Assembly: GCF_037975245.1 (NCBI RefSeq)
Contig: NC_092573.1
Span: 26,567,265 to 26,631,264 of the forward strand
Source: Apostichopus japonicus
Lineage: Eukaryota > Echinodermata > Holothuroidea > Aspidochirotida > Stichopodidae
Direction of reading: 5' to 3'
DNA: 64,000 bases
Shown here one piece after another: positions 33,013 to 48,000 of the stretch. The translations under genes were made by a program, and so were the position numbers. How positions within the stretch are numbered: the stretch's first letter is position 1; every line of letters starts with the position of its first letter. The notes beneath the pieces were generated by a model, which ran no database searches, was not told the origin of the DNA, and saw only the letters and a list, made by a program, of their open reading frames with translations.

Positions 33013-36000
33013 CTGTAGAAAATGCAATACAAAAACCACTACATGAATAAAACAGGTCACACAATCAAGGTACATCTTATATAAGTCTTTATTATGATAT
33101 ATTTAACCCTAGCTGATTGGTACATCAGAAACATGTCTTCCTTTTGAAGGTAGTTGCAAAGGAAACTCATATAAAACCTACCTGTAATCAGGTTAAAATA
33201 AAATAAAAAGGGTCACCAAAGTGGTATGATGACAGCCACCAAGAGGCCCCCCCTCATTTCCTCCTCTCTATCATTCAAATGCCACAGTAAAAATGATAGA
33301 CCATGCTAGTTGGAAATCTCAATATAATTTACCTAATTATGGTTATGGCTAGTTGAGGATAACTATGAATAGAGCAAAGAATTTGGGGGTTAGAAGAGGT
33401 TAACCTTTAAGATCATATTTCAATGTTGCAGCAAATGTACAGGAATTTTTAAGACAACTGAAACTGTATTAGTCTTCTTGAGTTTTTAACAACTTACAAC
33501 TGTGCGACGTCCCTGAAAAGACTGTCAGTTAGAATGAGAGCAGATCTGTAGTCTTCAAAGTACACAAAGTCACCTTTCTCAACCACTTGGTAATAAATAG
33601 AAATTGACCAATCAAACTGTTTGCCATAGGCCTCATGGACAATGTATGCCTGTGGGGAATAAATACCAAAGAAAACTAGAGTTCATACATAGCTGTACAT
33701 GTATTAAGAATGTACAGCCCTGTGGATACTAAAAGGTACTCTCACTGTAACATGCTGTAGGAAAACACACTTGAACTTTGGAAATGCCACACACCTTGAC
33801 GTTATAAACAAATAATAGCAAAGACAAAATCCAAAAATTAACCATCTTTTGATTGCTTAATTTGGTTTCCTTGCTTAACAAGAACTATGGAGATCGCGCT
33901 TTCTCGGTCGCTGCACCAAAGCTTTGGAACGACCTACCACACAGCATAAAGACTGCCAAATCTCTCGCCATATTTAAGAAAATTTTAAAAACACATCTTT
34001 TAAGTTTCTCTATGTGATTTTGTCACTTTTCTATGCTCGTGGTTTTATCTAGACTTTTACATTTGTAGAACTCTATTTTATGTGCTTATCCTTTGTTTTT
34101 TTTTTGTTTTTTATAGGTTTGGTCTGTTTTATAGTCTTTTTAGTGGTTTAGATTTTTGTGTTTGTATTTTACACACTGTTTAATTTCATTTATGTGTTTT
34201 CTAGACTTTTTATTCCTTGGATTTCTCTGTCTTTTTATGTTTCTATTTGTTTTTTGTAAAGTGCCTAGAGGCCTTTTGGTATTTGGCGCTATATTAAGAA
34301 CTTATTTATTATTATTATTATTATTATATTAACTTGAGCAAGAAACAGATATATTTATTTTTCTGACATACTTGGTTAATAACATTGTAATTTTCAACCT
34401 GTAAATGTAGTACTTTTATTTTCATTTCCAGTTCCTTTAAGATCTAGTCATCTTAACCCATTTGTACTAATGCATGTATGGCCTATGATGTACTTCAATT
34501 GAAGATTACACACTTGGCACTTATACACTTAACAAAAGACTTCTTTCTTGACAATGACAATTCAGACATTAAACAGTACATGCAGCACAGGATTCAATTT
34601 GATCATGGAACTTTGAAAACTAAAAGTAACAGGATTCTGACTGCTACATGCAAAGAGAAAGTCCAATGATGGCAATATCATCACTTTATTTGCAGGTAGG
34701 AATCATGTGTGATAATATCTATTACATTATTACACATAGAAATCATATGTGGTAATATCTATTAAATTATTACACGTAGGAATCATATGTGGTAATATCT
34801 ATTAAATTATTACACCCAGGAATCATATGTGGTAATATCTATTAAATTATTACACCCAGGAATCATATGTGGTAATATTTATCTATTAAATTATTACACG
34901 TAGGAATCATATGTGGTAATATCTATTAAATTATTACACCCAGGAATCATATGTGGTAATATTTATCTATTAAATTATTACACGTAGGAAGCATATGTGG
35001 TAATATTTATCTATTAAATTATTACACGTAGGAATCATATGTGGTAATATCTATTAAATTATTACACCCAGGAATCATATGTGGTAATATTTATCTATTA
35101 AATTATTACACGTAGGAATCATATGTGGTAATATCTATTAAATTATTACACCCAGGAATCATATGTGGTAATATCTATTAAATTATTACACCCAGGAATC
35201 ATATGTGGTAATATTTATCTATTAAATTATTACACATAGGAAGCATATGTGGTAATATTTATCTATTAAATTATTACACGTAGGAATCATATGTGGTAAT
35301 ATCTATTAAATTATTACACCCAGGAATCATATGTGGTAATATTTATCTATTAAATTATTACACGTAGGAATCATATGTGGTAATATCTATTAAATTATTA
35401 CACGTAGGAATCATATATGGTAATATCTATTAAATTATTACACATAGAAATCATATGTGGTAATATCTATTAAATTATTACACGCAGGAATCATATGTGG
35501 TAATATCTATTCAATTATTACACCCAGGAATCATATGTGGTAATATCTATTCAATTATTACACGCAGGAATCATATGTGGTAATATCTATTAAATTATTA
35601 CACGTAGGAATCATATGAGGTAATATTTATCTATTAAATTATTACACGTAGGAATCATATGTGGTAATATCTATTAAATTATTACACGCAGGAATCATAT
35701 GTGGTAATATCTATTAAATTATTACACGCAGGAATCATATGTGGTAATATCTATTAAATTATTATGCTAAATACCATAGTAAGAGAAGACTTGATGGAAA
35801 ATACACATGGTAGCTTTTGATAATATTTATCAACAAACTATTCAGTCCATGTACTCCAGATTCTTCACTAGACATGTACACTAGACATTAAACACAATGC
35901 AAAGAGCATGCAGTCAGAGGCTTACCTGATGAAAGTTGTTGTGCTTGGTAAGGAATGAGACAAGCTCATTATCCATAAGACTTATCACTCGTATACCATG

Positions 36001-39000
36001 TGATAGAAGATGAAGCTGAAGTGCTACCAATCTAGCTTGTTGAACACAACGCTCAGCATGTCTCAAGCAATCAGCCTATTAAGGTAACACAAAAACTGGA
36101 TTTTGAATGTAGTTAACATTTTCAACAGATGTTACAAAGACATTTCATGGCATCAAACATTGAAAACAACAGCTGAGGGACTAAAGTCTCTCTCTATTTA
36201 AAATTATCTACTGTACCAGTTGGAACTGTTTCAACTGGATTTGTTCATACAACTTATAACTACAAGGTTGTTGAAATGTGGCTATGAAAATTGTTCAACC
36301 AAACTTTTAAGTGGCTAAGTGATTCCCTGGCGGTGTTTGCATGAGCACATTGAAGGTAAACTGTGCAAGTAAGATTCTTGTACTCAATAAGGTCATTCCA
36401 CATACAAAATACATATTTATCCAAGCTTTAATCATATGAAGTTGTACTTACAAATATTACAGCCTTTGACCTCAAATGGCCTTTGACATCAGCACAAAAC
36501 AATAAGGAACTTGTAATCACTAAGGGGATCTACATACATAGTATGGAGTACATCCAGGCTTTACCTTGGGTGTTTTCATGTTAACAAAGCTTTTAGAAAT
36601 TTGTTGACTTCAAAGACCTTTCACCTTCACAAAAGCAGTAGGGTATGTGTACACAATGAGATAGATGGACACAAAGTATGTTCATCCCAAGCTGTAGTTT
36701 TAGAATTATGCTGTTAACAAATGCTTCAAAATTTCACCTCTGTTGACCTTTCACCGTCACAGAAAACAGTATAGTTCTAGTATGGTGGATCCACATACCA
36801 ATTATGATGTATCCAATGTTTGCTTTTCAGATATTTTGACTACAATTTTTTCAGACTTTGATCTCTGATGATCTCAAACAACCATTCACTTTGACAAAAG
36901 CATTATTATTCTTGATCTTAATAAGTTGGATTCATTTAAGTTGATCATGTTTACATGGTCCTCAGAATTTCACCTCTGGTGACCTTAATTGACCATACAC
37001 TTAATCAGATATTAAATATGATTTCATCCAAGTTTTAAGTTGAGAGGTATCATGTCCACAAAGATTTAAGATTTTCATCTCTATTGACAAACTGCAAATT
37101 ACTGAGCTTTACTTTGAGAGAAACTATGAGAACAAAGGTAGGGATCCCAATTCAACTGTGTTTAAAACCTACAAGTAATTACAACTGATATTATAGACTG
37201 CACAGCCACATCCCTGGTAAGTAACCTTACTGTGTTTAATACCTACAAGTAATTACAACTGATATTATAGACTGCACAACCACATCCCTGTTAAGCAACC
37301 TTACTGTGTTTAATACCTACAAGTAATAACAACTGATATTATAGACTGCACAGCCACATCCCTGGTAAGCAACCTTACTGTGTTTAATACCTACAAGTAA
37401 TAACAACTGATAGTAGAGACTGAACAGCCACATCCCTGGTAAGCAACCTTACTGTTTAATACCTACAGTAATTACAACTGATATTATAGACTGCACAGCC
37501 ACATCCCTGGTAAGCAACCTTACTGTGTTTAATACCTACAGTAATTACAACTGATATTATAGACTGCACAGCCACATCCCTGTTAAGCAACCTTACTGTG
37601 GTTAATACCTACAAGTAATTACAACTGATAGTAGAGACTGAACAGCCACATCCCTGGTAAGCAACCTTACTGTGTTTAATACCTACAGTAATTACAACTG
37701 ATAGTAGAGACTGAACAGCCACATCCCTGGTAAGTAACCTTACTGTGTTTAATACCTACAGTAATTACAACTGATAGTAGAGACTGAACAGCCACATCCC
37801 TGGTAAGCAACCTTACTGTGTTTAATACCTACAGTAATTACAACTGATATTATAGACTGCACAGCCACATCCCTGGTAAGCAACCTTACTGTGTTTAATA
37901 CCTACAGTAATTACAACTGATATTATAGACTGCACAGCCACATCCCTGTTAAGCAACCTTACTGTATTTAATACTGATAGTAGAGACTGTACAGCCACAT
38001 CACTGTTAAGCAACCTTACTGTGTTTAATACCTACAAGTAATAACAACTGATATTATAGACTGTACAGCCACATCCCTGTTAAGCAACCTTACTGTGTTT
38101 AATACCTACAAGTAAGTAATACTGATAGTATAGACTGAACAGCTACATCTTTGTTAAGCAACCTTACTGTGTTTAATACCTACAGTAATTACAACTGATA
38201 GTAGAGACTGAACAGCCACATCCCTGGTAAGTAACCTTACTGTGTTTAATACCTACAGTAATTACAACTGATAGTAGAGACTGAACAGCCACATCCCTGG
38301 TAAGCAACCTTACTGTGTTTAATACCTACAGTAATTACAACTGATATTATAGACTGCACAGCCACATCCCTGGTAAGCAACCTTACTGTGTTTAATACCT
38401 ACAGTAATTACAACTGATATTATAGACTGCACAGCCACATCCCTGTTAAGCAACCTTACTGTGTTTAATACCTACAAGTAAGTAATACTGATAGTAAAGA
38501 CTGAACAGCCACATCCCTGAGGATTATACTGATAGTAGAGACTGAACAGCTACATCTTTGTTAAGCAACCTAACTGCATTCTACCAATTTATAATAGAAT
38601 TCTGTCAGTCATTAGCTGAATAGTTAAACAATTAAACAGGTATTTGTTAATTATTGATATAACTTTGTTTACAATGTCTCTATCAGTCATACTGAAAGCA
38701 TTCCTGATATTGTATCAACAAACTTGCTTTTAACAGATTTGACAACAGTATTATTTTAAAAAGTACACTGAAACCCACAACAGCCAATAGGTCAGTAAAA
38801 CCAACATTGTCAACATTGTTTGAAGGTCAACATCTCATTTCAAACAGCACGCCTCCCCTACCTTTGCGTAATTCTGTGCTGCATTCTTGAAATCTTGCAA
38901 AATTTCTTCCAGACTGTTCTGAACTTCCAGATTAGTATCTGCAAAAAGAAACGTTCAAAGACAATATTAAGGAAAGTTAAGCATCATTGGTCAACTTCTG

Positions 39001-42000
39001 GCAATTTAACCAGCATGGCTCCTGCTCAAGAGAGGATTACCAGCAAACTGGCTCCTGCTCAAGAGAGGATTACCAGCATACTGGCTCCTGCTCAAGAGAG
39101 GATTACCACCGTACTGGCTCCTGCTCAAGAGAGGATTACCAGCATACTGGCTCCTGCTCAAGAGAGGATTACCAGCATACTGGCTCCTGCTCAAGAGAGG
39201 ATTACCAGCATACTGGCTCCTGCTCAAGAGAGGATTACCAGCATACTGGCTCCTGCTCAAGAGAGGATTACCAGCATACTGGCTCCTGCTTAAGAGAGGA
39301 TTACCAGCATACTGGCTCCTGCTCAAGAGAGGATTACCAGCATACTGGCTCCTGCTCAAGAGGTGATTACCAGCATACTGGCTCCTGCTCAAGAGAGGAT
39401 TACCACCGTACTGGCTCCTGCTCAAGAGAGGATTACCACCGTACTGGCTCCTGCTCAAGAGGTGATTACCAGCATGCTGGCTCCTGCTCAAGAGGTGATT
39501 ACCACCGTACTGGCTCCTGCTCAAGAGGTGATTACCAGCATACTGGCTCCTGCTCAAGAGAGGATTACCAGCATACTGGCTCCTGCTCAAGAGAGGATTA
39601 CCAGCATACTGGCTCCTGCTCAAGAGAGGATTACCAGCATACTGGCTCCTGCTCAAGAGGTGATTACCACCGTACTGGCTCCTGCTCAAGAGGTGATTAC
39701 CAGCATACTGGCTCCTGCTCAAGAGAGGATTACCAGCATACTGGCTCCTGCTCAAGAGAGGATTACCAGCATACTGGCTCCTGCTTAAGAGAGGATTACC
39801 ACCGTACTGGCTCCTGCTCAAGAGAGGATTACCACCGTACTGGCTCCTGCTCAAGAGAGGATTACCACCGTGCTGGCTCCTGCTCAAGAGAGGATTACCA
39901 GCATACTGGCTCCTGCTCAAGAGAGGATTACCAGCATACTGGCTCCTGCTCAAGAGGTGATTACCAGCATACTGGCTCCTGCTCAAGAGAGGATTACCAG
40001 CATGCTGGCTCCTGCTCAAGAGAGGATTACCAGCATACTGGCTCCTGCTCAAGAGAGGATTACCAGCATACTGGCTCCTGCTCAAGAGGTGATTACCAGC
40101 ATACTGGCTCCTGCTCAAGAGAGGATTACCACCGTGCTGGCTCCTGCTCAAGAGAGGATTACCACCGTACTGGCTCCTGCTCAAGAGAGGATTACCACCG
40201 TGCTGGCTCCTGCTCAAGAAAGGATTACCAGCATACTGGCTCCTGCTCAAGAGAGGATTACAACTGAAATATTCTCATAGATTTGTCAGTGATTATAAAT
40301 TTCAAAAATTGGGATTTAAATGTTGCTGTTGAATATGACTGTGAATATGACTGTGATAGTTTACCTACTGAATTGTTATTTTTTATTGGCTTTTAGTCCT
40401 GATCTGGTGTCCAAGATTATGAAAATCAATGCAAAAGGTATTTGTAAGATAATCACAAAAATGTGAACTTGTTGCTGTATGTGGTATGGTGAATAGCTGA
40501 CCTTTTTCATTGTCAATTGCAGGAAGTTTACTTTACACCTTAATGTGCTTTTGTCTCTCTTTTCTTTCATTCTTTATGCCAGATGTGATAAGTTGTCAAT
40601 TAAACATATTGCAGAAAATTGTTTCAATTGCTCAGTTGGAATGAAGTGAACAATTGAACATTTTGCAGACAAAATGTTGAATTGACAAGATACGAGAAGT
40701 TGTCAATTAAACATTCTGATTTTTTATAAGATATTTTCTTGTTATCTTAACAATTTACTGAAAATGTCAAGTCATGGGGCAAAGTTTTTCTTGTGTTGAT
40801 GGCACTTTTAAGCTACCGTATGCATGGCATTCTAAAGTGACAAGAGACAGATTTGTTGATTTTTACATATCCAACAATTCCACAATATATGCAGAGTGAT
40901 TTATATAAACATGTGAGAAACTGAAATGCCCTTACAGAATAACAGTTGAGTGGATATGTCACTTGGATGTATGTCTTATTTACAAAAACTATTGAATTAT
41001 ATAAAACTGAACATCATGGAAAATGACCTTTGTCCTCCTCTTAATTTTGTTGTTGTCTATATGCTAATTTAGGAGATGTGTTCACAATGATATCACATTT
41101 TGACCTTAGCTGGCTGCAATTGACCTTTGACCTTCATCAAAACATTAAATTTTCTACTTGTAGAAGTAATCATTGCACCATCTATATTCACAATCTGTGT
41201 TATTTGTCTTTCTTGGGATTTTTGTTTTGTTTAAAGTTTCCACTTAATGAACTACCCTCACCTGAAAAGATCCTTTGATTTTCAAACCTTATCATCTCTT
41301 GTACTCAATACTGGGCAGCCACATCCTGTACCAAATGTACACATCGTGACTGCAAGCCATGCGTGTCATTCACAACCATGAAAATTTACAGACATATATA
41401 TTTCAGCATATTAATTTAGCACCATTTATTCCTGAGACCTAAAATTTCTTAAGAGAATGTAATATACCCATTTTTCTGTTTGATACAAAGTTGAGCTTCT
41501 TGACTCCTTCCTTCTCCAAGAGTGTTGCTATTTCTCTGACCATTCCAAACTTGACAGCAACCACGTTATATGTCTCGGGATCAGATGGCTCACAGCGTTT
41601 CAGATAATCGAGTAACGACACCTTCAAACTGTTATCCTGTAACCAGTGTTTGTACAAATTTTAGCAATTTAGAAGTACTTTGACAAGCAACATTGCTCTT
41701 CTAGAGGGCATGTCAATTATAACATAACCTTGTATCATTTTTCACTAACCTGTTTAACATAAATATGGTAACTATCAACTTATACATACATGTACATAAA
41801 TCTGACTAGTAATCTTTTTGTAATCAATAACTTATACAGCTATTTTTGGCATATATCATGCACCCTAGAATAAAGAAAAGTGAACGTATGGAAAGACTAT
41901 AGTATTCTTACTCAAAATAAAGTTACTGCATAAAATCATTTAAAGATCAAACATGAGGTATTAAAATACAATTGACACCACCTAATTGCTCCTGATAATG

Positions 42001-45000
42001 ACAGTTTTTGCAGCAAAGATGTACTTACTTTTGATCCTTTTTTCAGGAGCAATTCAATTTGCTGTTTAGATCGAAGTTCATCAAATACATATGTCATCTC
42101 ACTGTATCTGGCCACACCCAAAAGTAACCTCACCTAGAAGGCCACAAGAATACAGACAATTGGCGGAAATAGGATTTGGTAGACTTTAGATAATACGAAA
42201 TAAGTTTAATATTTTGAACTTACTGTAACAAAGAAAAGAGGACCACAAATGTTAATAATGTTAATACATGTTTAATATGCTTATACACAATGCTGCAGCC
42301 TTTCAAATTTTAACATATTAACATATTGCATCGTTAATTTATTTCATGTAAACATTATGTTGCCTTCTTTGAAATAACACAGCTTCCCAATAGTGTGACT
42401 TAGATACCTACCATTAGGGGATATTCTTTGAAGTCTGCTAGGGTGTTAAATATTTCTCGAGTTGAGCGAAGGACGTTTGAAATTCCTTCCATGTGACAAC
42501 AGATGGAAAAGCAATCATGAGCTCGAATCAGAAGCTCAACCTCAAGAGACAGAACTGACGGGAGTAAAGATGAAATGTCTGTTATTTCATCTGCAGTATT
42601 GTAAATAAACACAACACTAACATCAATGAGATAGTTAGAAAAAACCACCAAAACACTAAAAATTAATATCAGTACACCCTCATTAGAAACAATTCTTAAC
42701 TAATTATTTCTCTAGTAATAAAGAACCTCCACATCAATGAATGCTTTGTATTTATCAATGATGGATACTCCACAGCAATGACTGCTATGTATTTATCAAT
42801 GATGGATACTCAACAGCAATGAATGCTATGTATTTATCAATAATGGATACTCCACAGCAATGAATGTGTTGTATTTATCAATGATGGATATTCCACAGCA
42901 CTGACTGCTATGTATTTATCAATAATGGATACTCCGCAGCAATGAATGCTATGTATTTATCAATGATGGATACTCCAGAGCAATGACTGCTATGTTTATC
43001 ATTGGTGGATACTCCACAGCAATGAATGCTATGTATTTATCAATAATGGATACTCCAGAGCAATGAATGCATTGTATTTATCAATGATGGATACTCCAGA
43101 GCAATGACTGCTATGTTTATCATTGGTGGATACTCCACAGCAATGAATGCTATGTATTTATCAATGGTGGATACTCCACAGCAATGACTGCTATGTATTT
43201 ATCAATAATGGATACTCCGCAGCAATGAATGCTATGTATTTATCAATGGTGGATACTCTACAGCAATGAATGCTATGTATTTATCAATAATGGATACTCC
43301 ACAGCAATGAATGCTATGTATTTATCAATAATGGATTCTCCGCAGCAATGAATGCTATGTATTTATCAATGGTGGATACTCTAAAGCAATGACTGCTATG
43401 TATTTATCAATGATGGATACTCCAGAGCAATGACTGCTATGTTTATCATTGGTGGATACTCCACATCAATGAATGCTATGTATTTATCAATAATGGATAC
43501 TCCACAGCAATGATGCTATGTGTTTATCAATGGTGGATACTCCACAGCAATGAATGTTTGGTATTTATCAATGATGGATACTCCACAGCAATAAATGCTA
43601 TGTATTTATCAATGATGGATACTCCACAGCAATGAATGCTTGGTATTTATCAATGATACTCCACAGCAATGAATGCCACGTATTTATCAATGATGGATAC
43701 TCCACAGCAATGAATGCTATGTGTGAATCAGGGCCATACAGTACATGGTGTGAATCAGCTCACATAGATGGCCTTATTGCAGACTCACAAAAGATAACCA
43801 ATTTTTCATGATTTTCCTCTATTTTATAACCATACATAAACAAGAAGCAAATTTGTGATAGTGTGATCTACATTATCATTGACAGATTTGTCAGGTTGTG
43901 AATTCAAGCAGAATATATTCTGGAGAATAATCAAGTTTGATCCAATTTTGCTAGTAGGTGCACAAAGCCAAAGTTTCAAGCAACTTTTGAAGTTAATGTA
44001 ACAACTCAAAATTACATACCAAAAGTTTAGGATATTTCTGTGAGGAGTTCAAACTTAAGAAAGGCATACATTCTCAGTGCAATTAATGGAAATTTTTTAC
44101 CCCTCAAATTTTCATGGTATGGTGATTATGGAGGCCACATGGTTTTTATTACAAAACGAGTAAAATAGTCTTTGGAAGCGATGATGAATGTTTTATACTG
44201 AAAAAAAATTGTTCTCTGTTCATGACTATGTTTTAAAATAGATTATGCAATTTTTGTGTTTAATATGCAGTAAAAAAGTGTAAAGTTAACGATGAAATAA
44301 GAAAGTAGGAATTGAAGGTTTTCATGAGAATAGAAAGAGAGACTTGTCATCACCCACCTAAAGTAAGTCCACCACTCAGATGACCTAAAGCAAACAATAT
44401 CAGTAGAACCAATAACCATAGCCAGTAGTAGTATATGATGAATTCATAACATTTAGAACATGATTTACAAGTTAACAAAAAGGGACTTGTTGTGCATTTA
44501 TAAAACACTCTCTTCAATCTGTACCAATATTTAGTATGCATGCCTTTCTTTATTGCCTTAATAGAGGGTATGGCTTGAAAAATATTAAGATGCAAGACTT
44601 CAACATCAGTCAAAATTCTTTTCTACATCATTATTCACCATGTTTAGTAAATTCTGGTGGAATAATTGTAAAAGTGAATTTATTTAATTTCCTGAGTTTT
44701 TTTTACAGTCAAACTTTTGTTAACTTGGGGTTTATTTCTGGCAAGTTAGTAATTAAGAAAGAAATTGGTTGGATCATTTCGATGTGTATGATGAAATAAG
44801 CTAGTATTTACTTCGTCTCTGTGCTATAGAAAGTGCATCAACTAAGCCTTGCAGTATAGTATGGCATTTCAGTTTCATGGTATTGGTGAAGCCCTGGCTT
44901 TAATGTACAAGTTATTAATGCTGTTTCATATAGCCCTTTCTTACACAGAACCACTAACAGAAATGACAGAAACGAGGATCACATCACACTTTTCATTTAC

Positions 45001-48000
45001 CACATTCTCAGGCGTCTGATCAATAATCAAAGTTTCATAATTGAGAGCATTATGAGGGTATGTAAGGTAACTTGACTATAGGGGCACAACAGTTGTTGCT
45101 GTCAATAACAGGTGATTATTATTAAGCACAGTATACCAAGTGTTAGGGGCACCACAGTCAAATTGCCAAAATGACAGCGTGTTACTACATTGAGGTTGCA
45201 ACCCACTCATGTTAATACAGCCAAGCATTTTGTGTATGTTTTTTATTCATTTCTGATTAATGTCAGATATTTCAGCAAAAACAGGTATTTCCAAGACTCA
45301 CCTGAACAATAAAATCATAAGGTAAATAAGGATCATGTATGTTAGGATCATTAGTTTGTCGTTCTTACCTTGCTTTGTAGGGTCTTTGTGTGATCTTATC
45401 AATGAGATCACTTCTTCCATTAGCTTGTTACCAAGAACAGCAGGATTTTGACAGAGCTTCAAGAGATTGGCAAATTCATTTCTGTCTGCCCAAGAGGATA
45501 TTGGTGTAGTTGGATTAGCCAGTCTTGACACTACACCTGTATCATGATAAATGCAAAGTATAGTGCAAATGCTAAAAACTTTCATTGGGAGCAAATCTGA
45601 GATATTACTTTCCCTCAAAGTTTAACTTGACTAGGGAGAATATCTACTGAAGAAATATCCACAATCTTTGCTGTATGTAAAAAGTCCAGTGAAAGACCTT
45701 TGGGCTGAAGAGAATGAAAGGTTTCAACTATTTGAGCAACGTTCCCTCTTCTTAAAGGTAGGCCTTGATGTAACACATAACACATAGAAATAAATGTTCA
45801 AATTGAAAAGCTCTATGCCAAAGCTGCTTACTTGTTGCAATGACAAATATGCTGTATTTGTTAATGAGATTTGTACTGCAGGAGTAGAAATACTAGACAT
45901 ATAATGATACATGCACAATATTTCATAATTATTAAGTGTTTAATAATGGATTAGGTTAATAGAAGATATCTGGGTACCCAAAGTTTAACTGTAAGTGCAA
46001 GAAAGATGACAATGTAATGCTCCAAGTTAAAGATGTTATACAGGGCAACAAATTCTGGAATTTGTACTGTTCCAGCCATTGTTGCTCAAATGTGAGCCTA
46101 TTTAAGTGTTTTTAAAAGGTACCAATTATGATGACATAGTCATCAAATTGTCTTTCACTCTTAATTACCAAAACTAAAACAAATGACAGAATCTCACTTC
46201 CTGGTGGTGCTAGTATATATCTAATGTTTGCACCAACAGGCCAAATAGTTTAGTGATCCCTTCCAACAGTTTATATGAGAAGGTGTAATGTACACAGGCA
46301 GCATGGCATACTAAATAACAAATATGACCTTCACACAAGTTTTATGTTTGGAGGTATTTTGTAAACTTTCTTATCAGATTTTTACCTCATTCAATCTCAA
46401 AGGATTCTGACCTTCAGAGAAGTAATATTGCTCTTATACTTACTAAGGTGGAGCCACTATCCAAGTATGAAATGTATCCAAGTTTTACATTTGGAGTTAT
46501 TGGGATTACCAACTTTTCAAACTTTGAAATCTGCTGATCTCAAGGAATAAACAAGAAAGCTAACTGACTTAGGGATTACTTAACTTCAAATTTTTAAAAC
46601 TAAATGTGGATACACAATGCATATACCATTTCAGATGACCTTTGACTTCTACAAGAACACTCAAGATTCTTGAACAATGAATCTGCATAGTAACCAAATA
46701 TGAAGTTCTCACATCATATGACACGTTGCACAATGTCACACATATCTACATATTTACTTCCTGCTAATGAGCAGCATAAATGCTAGCAAGGGCGGGCGGG
46801 GGGGGGGGCAGGGCGGGCAGGGGGTGTCTTGCTATAAGTTCAATTATATATAATAGAGCAGCCAAAGAGAAGCGGAAAATTGCAATATATCAGTAGAATA
46901 GGCACATATAGGCCAAAAAGAAATATTGCTTAGCTAGAGATATTATACATAGCATATTATTCAGGTTCATACACAAACCTGTGTCTAATCCCACAGCTGG
47001 ATATTATACAAAACATATTATATTTTATGGTGCTACTTTCGTAAATATCTGAGTTACCCAACCAAAAATTTGCCATATTTGTTGACTATCATAATAACAC
47101 AGGTGATACAACACATTTTCACAGAAAAGTGCTGCAATGAAAAGAAAAACACAAAACCATGTAATTCAAAGCAAAACTTTAAGAATAAAATGGTAGACAT
47201 TTTGATGAAAAAGAAGGTAAAAGAAGACAGAGGACCAAGAATTAGTTTAATATAGGTTGACTGGACAGTTTGCAGATACATGGAAAGCTGTCACCACTCA
47301 ACACTTCATCAACCATGAGAATTAGCATTGGCTAGCATTCAGGTAATACAGTGTTTGTGTGTTAAAACATGCATGGACAAACATAGACAAACATGTTAAA
47401 ACATATGGAAATGTGTTAAAAGCATTCAATCATGTATCAAAAGCACTATGATGCTACCATATCATGATCACAGGTTTTCTAGTTCACAAACATAAAAGTC
47501 AAAACTCAATCCTCTATGCTACACCAACAAGCCCCTCTAGATTTCCTTTCGGACACTTTTACCTAAAATGTTTTGTACAACTATACTTTTCAAGGAATAA
47601 GACAGCACATGCAAGTCTGGAAACATTTTCAGCAGAGTGAGTTGACCAGAATGTTTTAGAATGAGTTTTCCAAGACTTTTCTTTATATTTTCATGAATAT
47701 CAAGTGACTATGCTGTATTATTTGGTACTATAACCCTGTGATTTTAAATTTGGTACCAATATGGTTAGTATAGTTAGCTGACCTTGCAGGAGTGTTTTGG
47801 CAGCATTGCCTTCAGTGTCATGCTCCCTACCCTCTTTCCTTCTTGCAGAAAACTTCTGAAGACTTGAAAGTACAAGCTCTGTAAGAAAGCTTGCTACCTG
47901 TAGAAAATCATTTACAATATCAAGATTGAGTAAAAGAAACAGTGTAGTTGTTATTAACTTATCTTGTTTTAATTCTGAACATGTAAATGCATTTGTTAAT

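Noticed and set aside
38987-40267. 426-codon and 414-codon open frames on opposite strands
   Set aside because: They are the 33-bp minisatellite read through. The period is divisible by three, both strands are open, and it lies inside an SPG11 intron with phase-matched exons on either side.
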